Below are positions 1 to 6,761 of a stretch of DNA of 13,461 nt, piece after piece. The notes under the pieces were generated by a model. The model worked only from the letters and a program-made list of their open reading frames with translations, was not told where the DNA came from and did no database searches. The translations under genes and the position numbers were made by a program. Where the stretch lies: contig JBBRVU010000108.1 in assembly GCA_038246575.1 (NCBI GenBank), forward strand, positions 1-13,461, in the 5' to 3' direction. Source of the DNA: JACCUZ01 sp038246575 (GTDB taxonomy: Bacteria; Actinomycetota; Actinomycetes; JACCUZ01). Every line of letters starts with the position of its first letter. Position 1 is the stretch's first letter.

Positions 1-137
1 AGCGTGGGACACGAAGACCTCCAGGGTCGTGGAGCGGCGTCTAGACAGCTCCACTCCACGCCCGGAGGCCTTCGCACATCAAGATCCACTAGATCGTGTC
101 GTCACACGACTTCAACCAAGGTCCCTGGTCAGTACAT
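1..137. other. Gene-free left edge with small inverted repeats
   Basis: No convincing coding sequence is seen here. The stretch lies downstream of the diguanylate cyclase gene. It holds a 7-bp inverted repeat, GTGGAGC at 29-35 and GCTCCAC at 48-54, whose 12-nt loop includes the palindrome GTCTAGAC (39-46). A second, smaller hairpin is TCGTGT/ACACGA at 94-99 and 104-109 with a 4-nt loop. Neither is followed by a T-run on either strand, so neither is a classical intrinsic terminator, although one could act at the 3' end of the cyclase transcript. The window edge hides whatever lies further left. Confidence 0.4.
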
Positions 138-2120
138 CTAGTCCCGCTTCACCAGCTGCTGGCCGCGGCGCTCAGTCGGCTGCGCCCGGCGGGTGCTCGC
201 CGTCGTGGCGACCGAAGCCGCGACGATCCGGTTGCGGCCGCCTTCCTTCGCCTCGTACAGCGCGACGTCAGCCCGCGCGACCAGCTCTTCCGCGCTCTCG
301 TGGCCGTCCCACGCGGCGAACCCGACCGACACGGTCTGAGCCTCCGGGATGCCCGCGGCGACCCGGCCGAGGATCTGCTGTGCCGTGGGCTCGTCGGTGT
401 CCGCCATGGCGATGACGAACTCCTCGCCGCCCCAGCGGGCAGCCACGTCGACCGACCGCAGGTTGCTGTTCAGCACACCGGTCATCGACCGCAGCAGCAC
501 ATCGCCCTGCACGTGCCCGAACAGGTCGTTGTAGGCCTTGAAGTGGTCCAGGTCGGCCAGGGCCACCACGAGCGAGTGCCCGTGGCGAGCAGCGTCCGAC
601 ATGAGACTGAGGATCTGCTCGTCCCAGCCACGCCGGTTCGGCAGCCCGGTCAGCTGGTCGACGGTCGCCAGCTCGGTGTACCTGGCGAGCAGTCCGTCGT
701 GCTCGAGGGCGACTGCGGTCTCGTCGGCGAGCAGCGCCACCGCGCGCGCCGCCCGGTCCGAGATGTCGCCGAGCGCTTCCTTCCAGGTGGCGGCAAGCAC
801 CGCTACGACACCCTCGGACGAGACCACCGGCTGGATGAGGACGGACCGAGCCCCCGTCAGGGCTAGCAGGGCCTTGCTGACGAGCGGATGGTCGCGTGCG
901 TCGTCGATGAACAAGGGCTTGCCCGTCCGCCAGACATGAGCGGCGGCCGAGGGCAAGCCGGTGGGCACGCGAGTGCCGGTCAGGTCCAGGCCCGCCGACG
1001 CACTGATGATCAGCCCGTCCTCCCCGTCCGACTCCACCAGGTACGCCGACGACGCATCAGCGATCTGCAGCGCCGCGTCCAAGACACTCACGCGTGGATC
1101 GTCGCCGGACCGGATTCCCCGCACCACGTCGCTGACGGCGGCGAGGTTGGCTTCACTGTCCGCCAGCTGGGTCTCAGCGGCCTTGCGCTCGGTCACATCC
1201 TGCGCGTGGGCCAGCGTCCACGACTCACCGATCGGCCCGTCGACATGGGTGAGGGTGAGCCAGGCCCACCGGATCGTCCCGTCGGGCAGCAGGTAGCGCT
1301 TCTCGATCTGGGCGGTGCCTTCCGGGGCGCCCGTGATCATCTGCTGCGCACCACGATTCAGCTCAAGGTTGTCCGGGTGGGTGAACGTCGCACTCGACGA
1401 GCCCAGCAGCTCGCTCTCCGTGCGGTCGAGCCACTCGCACAGGGCCGGGTTCACCGCAACGAATCGTCCGCGGTCGTCTGAGAGGCTCATGCCGACCGGC
1501 GAGCCGGTGAAGATGCTGCGGAACCGTCGCTCGGACGCCTCGATCCGTCGGCTGGACGCCTCGGTGGCTGCCGCCTGAGCGGCCAGGTCGTCACGGGTGC
1601 GGCGCAGGGCGTGCTCGCGACGGTGCCGCACCTCGTGCAGCACGCCGGCGAGCAGCACAGCCATGGCCAGCTGGATGCCGTAGTGACCGGTCTGGTCCCG
1701 CTGGTCGAGGGCCACGACGGGCAGCAGCGCCAGCCAGGACAGGCAGCCGACCACGATGAGCAGCGCGGCGGAGCGCCTCGATGTGACGCCGGCGCCGATC
1801 GCCACCACGGTGAGGACCAGCGTCGTGGTCTGACTCACCTCCCCGGTGAGCCCGATGTGCGCCAGGCTGTTGACCAGCGGCACGACCGCGATCATGTCGA
1901 CGACAGCGTTCGGCGCCGCCGACCGGCGCCAGCGCAGCGCGACCGCGATCATGGCCAGCGAGCTGACCGCGGCCACGAGGGCCATCGCCTGGCGGGCGAT
2001 CCCGGTCAGCAGCAGCAGGTGCAGCGGCGTGAGCCCCGCGTAGAGCACCGCCAGCGAGCCGGCGATGATGCCGGCTCCGCTCGGGGCTCGTCGAGTGCGG
2101 GCGTGCGCCAACTCCGACAT
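138..2120 (-). CDS. Membrane-bound PAS-GAF-GGDEF diguanylate cyclase
   Basis: Predicted 660-residue sensor enzyme that makes cyclic di-GMP from two GTP. Residues about 17-165 are hydrophobic with roughly four to five membrane segments. An Arg-rich coiled stretch follows, then a PAS domain (about 197-312), a GAF domain (about 323-474) and a C-terminal GGDEF domain (about 482-635). The GGDEF domain has the DQLTGLPNRR opening (488-497), the metal-site region DLDHF and the signature GGEEF at 564-568. The active site therefore looks intact. An RxxD inhibitory site (RSVD, 555-558) sits five residues before GGEEF, so product feedback inhibition is expected. No EAL or HD-GYP domain is fused to it. 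The ATG at 2120 is chosen because GGAGG lies 7 nt upstream; an in-frame TTG at 2159 has less support. The signal it senses cannot be read from the sequence. Confidence 0.93.
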   Translation of the reverse strand: MSELAHARTRRAPSGAGIIAGSLAVLYAGLTPLHLLLLTGIARQAMALVAAVSSLAMIAVALRWRRSAAPNAVVDMIAVVPLVNSLAHIGLTGEVSQTTTLVLTVVAIGAGVTSRRSAALLIVVGCLSWLALLPVVALDQRDQTGHYGIQLAMAVLLAGVLHEVRHRREHALRRTRDDLAAQAAATEASSRRIEASERRFRSIFTGSPVGMSLSDDRGRFVAVNPALCEWLDRTESELLGSSSATFTHPDNLELNRGAQQMITGAPEGTAQIEKRYLLPDGTIRWAWLTLTHVDGPIGESWTLAHAQDVTERKAAETQLADSEANLAAVSDVVRGIRSGDDPRVSVLDAALQIADASSAYLVESDGEDGLIISASAGLDLTGTRVPTGLPSAAAHVWRTGKPLFIDDARDHPLVSKALLALTGARSVLIQPVVSSEGVVAVLAATWKEALGDISDRAARAVALLADETAVALEHDGLLARYTELATVDQLTGLPNRRGWDEQILSLMSDAARHGHSLVVALADLDHFKAYNDLFGHVQGDVLLRSMTGVLNSNLRSVDVAARWGGEEFVIAMADTDEPTAQQILGRVAAGIPEAQTVSVGFAAWDGHESAEELVARADVALYEAKEGGRNRIVAASVATTASTRRAQPTERRGQQLVKRD

Positions 2121-2124
2121 ACAG

Positions 2125-2153
2125 GGACCTCCGCTGCCTCTATCGGAGGATCC
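2125..2153 (-). promoter_or_regulatory. Possible Shine-Dalgarno-sequestering hairpin before the cyclase
   Basis: Just upstream of the cyclase ATG (2120), CCTCCG at 2128-2133 and CGGAGG at 2144-2149 form a 6-bp inverted repeat around a 10-nt loop. An outer GGA/TCC (2125-2127 and 2151-2153) can extend the stem with one bulged base. In the minus-strand mRNA the Shine-Dalgarno GGAGG lies in the 3' arm, so folding would hide the ribosome binding site. This could be a simple thermosensor-like or translational control element, or chance in GC-rich DNA. Confidence 0.35.
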
Positions 2154-2184
2154 TGGCAAAACCTGTAGAAGCGGGGCCGGCCGG

Positions 2185-2745
2185 TCAGGAGAAGCTGACG
2201 TCCGGCGTCGAGCGGACCGACTCGTCGGTCACCTCGAAGTACTCCGCCTGGCGGAAGCCGAAGACACCAGCGACCACGTTCGACGGGACCGACTCGACGC
2301 GGGTGTTGAGCCCACGAACGTTGCCGTTGTAGAAGCGTCGACCGGCCGCGATCCGGTCCTCGGTGTCGGACAGCTCGCGCTGCAGCTCGAGGAAGTTCGT
2401 GCTCGCCTTGAGGTCAGGGTAGGCCTCAGCGACGGCGAACAACCGACCCAGGGCTTGACCCAGCAGCCCCTCCTGACGCCCCTGCTCGGCGGGAGACGAG
2501 CCAGGTGCCGCGGCCTCGGCGCGGGTCCGGGTCACCGCGTCGAAGACCTCACGCTCGTGCGCGGCGTAGCCCTTGACCGTCTGAACGAGGTTGGGGATCA
2601 GGTCGTGGCGACGCTTGAGCTCGACATCGATCTGCCGCCACGACTCCTGCACCAGGTTGCGCTGCCGGACGAACCGGTTGTACGACACCGCCACCGCGAC
2701 AGCGAGCAGGACGACAAGGGCCAGGACCACCCAGAGTGCAGTCAT
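2185..2745 (-). CDS. lemA: LemA family protein
   Basis: Predicted 186-residue membrane-anchored LemA protein. Residues 1-21 form one N-terminal transmembrane segment with a very short outside or lumenal head, followed by a helical domain. Family signatures are clear: RRHDLIPNLVQTVKGY after the anchor, AYPDLKAS in the middle, then TEDRIAAGRRFYN before the C-terminal region. The length fits the family (about 180-200 residues). The biochemical role of LemA proteins is poorly known; they often sit beside membrane proteins of unknown function, as here. The ATG at 2745 overlaps the stop of the upstream gene by ATGA, and no good Shine-Dalgarno precedes it, so translational coupling is likely. A longer in-frame start at 2862 would run inside the neighbouring gene and is rejected. 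Confidence 0.9.
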   Translation of the reverse strand: MTALWVVLALVVLLAVAVAVSYNRFVRQRNLVQESWRQIDVELKRRHDLIPNLVQTVKGYAAHEREVFDAVTRTRAEAAAPGSSPAEQGRQEGLLGQALGRLFAVAEAYPDLKASTNFLELQRELSDTEDRIAAGRRFYNGNVRGLNTRVESVPSNVVAGVFGFRQAEYFEVTDESVRSTPDVSFS

Positions 2746-3446
2746 GGCCGGGGATCGTAGCCGTGGTCCTTCCACACGAACGCCGGAATGCCGCTGATGA
2801 CGCGACTGAGGACTGCGCAGGTGCGCACCAGCTCGGCAGGGTCGATCCGGCCGGTGTGCCACGAGAGCAGGTGCGTCCCGCAGGTGCGGAACGCCTCCGG
2901 GCGCTCGGAGAGCAGGTACTCCATCGTCTTGGGCGGCAGCACGTCGCTGGCCAGCTTCGGGTTGTCGGCACGGACCCGGAAGGCCCGGTTGAAGGCCTCG
3001 CTCTCCAGGTCGATGTCACGAGTCAGGCCCACCGCCCCCGCCGCCCTGGTGAACAGGTCCTCCGGGCTCACCTGAACCCGACCGAGGTACGCCGGAAGCG
3101 GGACCGCGCACACGCCGAATCGGTGCGTCGTGGTGCTGCTGTTGCCCTTCGAGTCCGTCGACCGGGTGACGTACGAGTAGTCGAACGCCGTGAACGCCCG
3201 GCCGGACTCCTGGCCGGTCAGCACGTTGCGCGCACGACGCCGTTCGCCACGCCCGAAAGGGTCACCGGGCCACTGCTCGACGAGTCGCGGGTCCTCACCG
3301 GCGTACACCCAGCCGCGGGCGGTCGCGAACTCCATCAGCCGCTCTCGGCGCCTGCGGTCCAGCACGAACGCGCCGACCCCCACGCCGATCACCGCCAGCA
3401 CGCCGAGGACGATGAACACCGGGAAGAATGACGCGAGGTCGAACAC
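2742..3446 (-). CDS. Single-pass membrane protein of unknown function, LemA partner
   Basis: A 234-residue protein with one N-terminal transmembrane segment (about 7-29), a basic stop-transfer stretch DRRRRERL, then a soluble domain. The pattern of a short membrane anchor, an FTAFDYSY strand, and a later ESEAFNRAFRV segment recalls DUF3137-like proteins that accompany LemA genes, but I cannot assign it firmly. It has no recognisable catalytic motif. The start is GTG at 3446, supported by GGAG (complement of 3453-3456) 6 nt upstream, inside the 3' end of pyrE. Only 3 nt separate it from the pyrE stop, and its own stop overlaps the lemA start by 4 nt. The three genes are therefore almost certainly cotranscribed. 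A joint role with LemA at the membrane is inference from this arrangement. Confidence 0.8.
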   Translation of the reverse strand: MFDLASFFPVFIVLGVLAVIGVGVGAFVLDRRRRERLMEFATARGWVYAGEDPRLVEQWPGDPFGRGERRRARNVLTGQESGRAFTAFDYSYVTRSTDSKGNSSTTTHRFGVCAVPLPAYLGRVQVSPEDLFTRAAGAVGLTRDIDLESEAFNRAFRVRADNPKLASDVLPPKTMEYLLSERPEAFRTCGTHLLSWHTGRIDPAELVRTCAVLSRVISGIPAFVWKDHGYDPRP

Positions 3447-3449
3447 CCG

Positions 3450-3989
3450 TCACTCCAGGCCGAGGTCGCTCAGGCTGTACGCCGCGAGGTACTGCAGCCC
3501 GGCCTCCTGGACCCGCGGCGCGGCGCCGCGTTCCACGATCACCGCCACGGCGACCACCTCGGCGCCCGCCTCGCGCAGCGCGTCGACGGCGTCGAGCACC
3601 GAGCCGCCCGTGGTCGAGGTGTCCTCCACGGCCAACACCCGGCGCCCCGCGACATCCGGGCCCTCGATCCGCCGCTGCAGGCCGTGGGCCTTGCCCTCCT
3701 TGCGCACGACGAAGGCATCCAGCGCCCGGCCGCGCGCGGCCGCCGCGTGCAGCATGGCAGCGGCGACCGGGTCGGCACCGAGGGTCAGTCCACCCACCGC
3801 GTCGAAGCCCAGGCCATCGGTGAGGTCGAGCATCACCTGGCCGACCAACGGCGCCGCCTTGGCGTCGAGGGTGACCCGGCGGAGGTCGACGTAGTAGTCG
3901 GCCTCGCGGCCGGAGGAGAGCACGACCTTCCCGTGCACGACGGCCTTGGTGTTGATCTGCTCGAGCAACGCCGCGCGCGGGTCCGCCAT
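3450..3989 (-). CDS. pyrE: Orotate phosphoribosyltransferase
   Basis: A 179-residue cytoplasmic enzyme of de novo pyrimidine synthesis. It transfers the ribose phosphate of PRPP to orotate, giving OMP and pyrophosphate. The PRPP-binding signature VLAVEDTSTTGGSVL is at about 118-132. The flexible catalytic loop with RKEGKAHG is at 96-103, and the N-terminal orotate-site region GREADYYVDLRRVT at 27-40. The length matches the shorter actinobacterial PyrE proteins. It starts with ATG at 3989, only 11 nt after the upstream gene, and no strong Shine-Dalgarno is visible, so expression is probably tied to that gene. No other pyrimidine gene and no PyrR-type attenuator are seen nearby; pyrE is embedded among unrelated envelope genes. 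In Mycobacterium tuberculosis, as I recall, pyrE also lies close to clpB and a cox-like cluster. Confidence 0.95.
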   Translation of the reverse strand: MADPRAALLEQINTKAVVHGKVVLSSGREADYYVDLRRVTLDAKAAPLVGQVMLDLTDGLGFDAVGGLTLGADPVAAAMLHAAAARGRALDAFVVRKEGKAHGLQRRIEGPDVAGRRVLAVEDTSTTGGSVLDAVDALREAGAEVVAVAVIVERGAAPRVQEAGLQYLAAYSLSDLGLE

Positions 3990-4000
3990 GGCAGCGGAGC

Positions 4001-5113
4001 CTAGGGCAGGCTGCTCCCGTCACGGAGCAGGCCGCTCACGACCAGGACCTGCCCCGCGTTGCCCGACGTGAACGGCCACGGCCGCCCGGCGTCGGCCGCG
4101 GCCGTGTCGATGCTGGTGAGCAACCGGTCGGCGGCCGCATCGTCACCCACCTGCAGCCACGCGGCGGCGGCCATCGGCCAGTACCCGACGCGGTCGGTCC
4201 CCCAGCGCGTCGTCATCAACGCCTGCGGGTCCGCCAGCTCGGGATGCAAGGCGTCGATCCTGGCGAGCAGCGGTGCGGCGCGCTTGGTGGGCACCAGGCC
4301 GAAGGCCACCGCCCACACCTGTTCCAGCGCGTCCGGATAGAGGATCTCGAGGTCTGCGGCCGTGGTTGATCCGTCCTCGTGACGGGCCCAGTCGTAGCTG
4401 CCGCGGGCCGGGTTCCACAGGCCCGCGACGCCGCGACGTACGCCGTCGGCGACGCTGCGGGCCCGCTTGGCCCGGCGGGAGTCGCCGAGCGCGGCGAACA
4501 GCCGACCGGCCGAGGTCATCCCCGCGTACACCTCGGCCTGGTCCATCAGGTACGCCACCCGCCAGGTCGGCTTGGCCCAGGTCAGTCCGTCGCTGGCGAC
4601 GGTCGACTCCACGGCACGCAGTGCACCGTCGAGCCCCGGGGCGAGCGCAGTCAGGCGTCCACGGGCCGCACCCGCGCCATCCAGGGCCCGCGTCGAGCGG
4701 TAGGCAGCTTCAGCTGCCAGGGCGAACAGTGCCGCATAGGAGTCGGTGGAGTCCATGTCCCCGGTCGACGCGAGCGATCCGTCGGCCGCGACTGCGTAGT
4801 CGGTGACGTAGCCCCTCTCGTCCTGCGAGTCCGCGTGCCAGGACAGGTGCGCCCAAGCGCGCTCCAGTGCGGCCCGGTCGCGGCTGCGGCCGGCCTCGTC
4901 GGCGAGTCCCCAGGCCGCGAACCCGCCGATGTAGGGATCGACCCGGGTCCGGTCCGGGTAGGTCGCCAGCGCACCCGACGGCAGCGCGGCCGTCGACGCC
5001 CACGCGGTGTCCTGCGCGCGCGACTCGGGCGCGACCAGGGCCGCTGCGGGCGAGGCCACCGCGAGAGAGATCAGCATGATCCCGGCGCTGAGCACGGACC
5101 TCGGAGCTCTCAT
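4001..5113 (-). CDS. Secreted six-hairpin glycosidase-like protein
   Basis: A 370-residue predicted exported protein. Residues 1-25 look like a Sec signal peptide: MRAPR, a hydrophobic core around LSAGIMLISLAVA, and a SPAAA cleavage region. The rest is a run of Ala-rich amphipathic helices with aromatic and acidic loop motifs such as GGFAAWGL (63-70), GDMDSTDSYAALF (118-130) and RWGTDRVGYWP. This is the look of an alpha/alpha-toroid (six-hairpin glycosidase superfamily) protein, possibly a hydrolase of cell-wall or extracellular sugar polymers. No specific family or catalytic pair can be named, so the function stays open. The ATG at 5113 has a weak AGGG a few bases upstream. It is the first gene of the short-spaced set running through pyrE, the membrane protein and lemA. 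A 134-bp gap with an operator-like dyad precedes it. Confidence 0.7.
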   Translation of the reverse strand: MRAPRSVLSAGIMLISLAVASPAAALVAPESRAQDTAWASTAALPSGALATYPDRTRVDPYIGGFAAWGLADEAGRSRDRAALERAWAHLSWHADSQDERGYVTDYAVAADGSLASTGDMDSTDSYAALFALAAEAAYRSTRALDGAGAARGRLTALAPGLDGALRAVESTVASDGLTWAKPTWRVAYLMDQAEVYAGMTSAGRLFAALGDSRRAKRARSVADGVRRGVAGLWNPARGSYDWARHEDGSTTAADLEILYPDALEQVWAVAFGLVPTKRAAPLLARIDALHPELADPQALMTTRWGTDRVGYWPMAAAAWLQVGDDAAADRLLTSIDTAAADAGRPWPFTSGNAGQVLVVSGLLRDGSSLP

Positions 5114-5178
5114 GGCCGGACCCTAGTGCCGCGGTGCGGCGCTCAGGGGCGTCGCGCCGGCGCTTCCACCGTCTGTCC

Positions 5179-5199
5179 GACAGTCCGGTGCCGACTGTC
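5179..5199. promoter_or_regulatory. Operator-like dyad upstream of the glycosidase-like gene
   Basis: A perfect 7-bp inverted repeat, GACAGTC (5179-5185) and GACTGTC (5193-5199), is separated by 7 nt. It lies 66 bp upstream of the glycosidase-like start codon. A TANNNT-type hexamer, TACTCT on the minus strand (complement of 5214-5219), lies just upstream; I found no convincing -35 box. The two arms on one helical face suit a dimeric regulator. A terminator for the upstream membrane-protein gene is possible but there is no T-run. Confidence 0.35.
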
Positions 5200-5247
5200 A
5201 CCGGTGGTGTCGGAGAGTAACCCTGGCGGGGGGGACCGATCGCGCAG

Positions 5248-5904
5248 TCAGGGCAGGCGACGGGACGGCACCGCGAGGACCGCGAGCAGCGGCTGCACCA
5301 GCGGGCCGATCAGCAGCGCGTAGAGGACCGTGGCGACCCCGAGCATTCCCCCGAGCAGCCATCCAGAGGCGACCACGGTCACCTCGATGCCGGTCCGCAC
5401 CAGGCGCACCGACCAGCCGGTCCGCCGCACCAGCCCGGTCATCAGCCCGTCCCGCGGGCCGGGCCCGAGATGCACCCCGATGTACGCCGCGGTCGCGACC
5501 GCATTGCCGACGATGCCGGCGGCGACCAGCGCACCGCGAAGGACCAGCCCGTCCCCGACGTCGGGCAGCACCGCGAGCGACGCGTCTACCGCCAGCCCGA
5601 TGACCACGACGTTGCTCACCGTGCCGATGCCCGGGCGCTGGCGCAGCGGCACCCACAGGAGCAGAACCAGCGCTCCGACGACCACCGTGATCGTGCCCAG
5701 CGACAGGTTGACACTGCGGGCGATGCCCTGGTGCAGGACGTCCCACGGCATCACGCCGAGCTCCGAGCGGACCAGCAGCGCCATCGAGAACCCGTAGAGC
5801 ACCAGGCCGGCGTAGAGCTGGCCGAGCCGCCGGGCCAGGCGCCGGGAGCCACGGGGACCGCGGGGGTCGACCGGGCCGGGCGGCGCCGGGAGGGCTTGCG
5901 TCAT
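5248..5904 (-). CDS. YczE/YitT-type integral membrane protein
   Basis: A 218-residue multi-pass membrane protein with a basic cytoplasmic N-terminus (RGPRGSRRLARRLGQL) and about five hydrophobic segments (roughly 28-46, 66-86, 95-114, 122-146, 170-210). Family-type motifs are visible: GVMPWDVLHQGI after the first helix, PGIGTVSN before the third, and HLGPGPRDGLMTGL after the fourth. These fit the YczE/YyaS/YitT group, whose transport or regulatory substrate is not established. The ATG at 5904 gives the expected length; a longer frame reaches upstream into coxG and is rejected. A 67-bp gap separates it from coxG, on the same strand, so it may be a distal member of that operon or have its own promoter. 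Confidence 0.82.
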   Translation of the reverse strand: MTQALPAPPGPVDPRGPRGSRRLARRLGQLYAGLVLYGFSMALLVRSELGVMPWDVLHQGIARSVNLSLGTITVVVGALVLLLWVPLRQRPGIGTVSNVVVIGLAVDASLAVLPDVGDGLVLRGALVAAGIVGNAVATAAYIGVHLGPGPRDGLMTGLVRRTGWSVRLVRTGIEVTVVASGWLLGGMLGVATVLYALLIGPLVQPLLAVLAVPSRRLP

Positions 5905-5906
5905 GA

Positions 5907-5919
5907 GGTCATCATGACC
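5907..5919. promoter_or_regulatory. 13-bp palindrome beside the YczE-like start codon
   Basis: GGTCAT-C-ATGACC is a perfect inverted repeat with a one-base centre, ending 2 bp before the start codon at 5904. A further ATGACC half-site lies at 5943-5948. The position overlaps the place where a ribosome binding site should be, and no good Shine-Dalgarno is seen there. It could be an operator or a translational control site; it could also be chance. Confidence 0.3.
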
Positions 5920-5959
5920 CAGGCCGGCAACGAGAAAGTCCCATGACCGGACAGTGCCT

Positions 5960-5979
5960 GCCACTGGCCCGTCAGTGGC
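5960..5979 (-). terminator. Hairpin at the end of coxG
   Basis: GCCACTG (5960-5966) and CAGTGGC (5973-5979) form a 7-bp stem with a 6-nt loop, overlapping the coxG stop codon (5972-5974). It lies where the Mo-hydroxylase operon could end or be processed before the YczE-like gene. There is no U-tract after it on the minus strand, so it is at best a weak or processing-type element. Confidence 0.3.
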
Positions 5980-6757
5980 GGTGCGCCTTCCACCGCCACA
6001 GCAGCAGCAGGAGCACCAGTCCGCCCAGCACCGGCGCGAGGCGCTTGAGGACGGGCAGCCCAGCGGTGTCGAGCAGGTCGATCGGCTGGTTGTCCGGCAC
6101 CCGCCGCAGCGGCGTGGTGGCGGGGCCGGTCCGGGCCTGCGGAGCCGGCGAGGTCGCGGCCGCGGCGATCCCGGCCGAGGCGGTCGCCGGCTGGCTCCCA
6201 GCCCCGCCGGACGACGAGCTCTGGTCCGGGCCACCCCCGGAGACCGACCCGTTCGCGTCGGCGGCGACCGGTGCCGCCGCTGCCGCCGTTGCTGCTGCCG
6301 GAGCAACCTGCCCGGACCGGATCTCGTCGGCCAGGCAGTCGGCGAAGATGCCCAACAGCTTGTTGCCGACGTCGGCCATCACGCCGCGGCCGAACTGCGC
6401 CGGCTTCCCGGTGATGGCGAGGTCGGTGGTCACGGTGACGTTGGTGGCCGACCCCCCGTCGTCGGTCAACCGCGCCGTGATGGTCGCCTTGGCCGTGCCG
6501 CTCCCCCGGGCCTCCTTCGCGCTCGCCTCGATGACCGCCCGTCGCGCCGCCTCGTCCTTCTCGGTGAACCTGGCGGTGCCGGCGTAGGTCACCTGGATCG
6601 GGCCGAGCTTGACCTTGACCTTCCCGACGATGGTCTCGCCGTCGAAGGACTCGACCAAGGCGCCAGGCATGCAGGGCGCGATCCGCTCGACGTCGAGCAG
6701 GACGTCCCACGCCTCACCGATGGGGACAGGAACGCTGAACTGGTGTTCCAGCTGCAT
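5972..6757 (-). CDS. coxG: CoxG-like SRPBCC protein with C-terminal membrane anchor
   Basis: A 261-residue accessory protein of Mo-containing CO-dehydrogenase-like enzymes. Residues 1-147 form the SRPBCC ligand-binding fold (start MQLEHQFSVPVP; LDVERIAPCMPGA at 21-33; the GVMADVGNKLLGIFADCLA helix at 125-143). A low-complexity Ala/Ser/Gly/Pro linker (about 150-235) leads to one transmembrane segment, APVLGGLVLLLLLW (241-254), with a basic RWKAHRH end. CoxG was first linked to membrane attachment of CO dehydrogenase and has more recently been reported to bind menaquinone and take electrons from the enzyme. This domain plan suits that role; applying it to a form II enzyme is inference. The ATG at 6757 has GGGAG 8 nt upstream and lies 4 nt after the coxM stop, so it belongs to the operon. 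Confidence 0.9.
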   Translation of the reverse strand: MQLEHQFSVPVPIGEAWDVLLDVERIAPCMPGALVESFDGETIVGKVKVKLGPIQVTYAGTARFTEKDEAARRAVIEASAKEARGSGTAKATITARLTDDGGSATNVTVTTDLAITGKPAQFGRGVMADVGNKLLGIFADCLADEIRSGQVAPAAATAAAAAPVAADANGSVSGGGPDQSSSSGGAGSQPATASAGIAAAATSPAPQARTGPATTPLRRVPDNQPIDLLDTAGLPVLKRLAPVLGGLVLLLLLWRWKAHRH

Positions 6758-6761
6758 CCGG

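Noticed and set aside
85..97. Resemblance of AGATCCACTAGATC to cloning-vector polylinker
   Set aside because: The match is short and imperfect, and the flanking bases do not continue as vector sequence.
94..109. TCGTGT/ACACGA hairpin as a rho-independent terminator
   Set aside because: The stem is only 6 bp and there is no T-run on either strand.
5248..6306. A longer YczE-like protein starting at 6306
   Set aside because: The N-terminal extension is Arg/Pro-rich and overlaps coxG; the ATG at 5904 gives a protein of normal family length.
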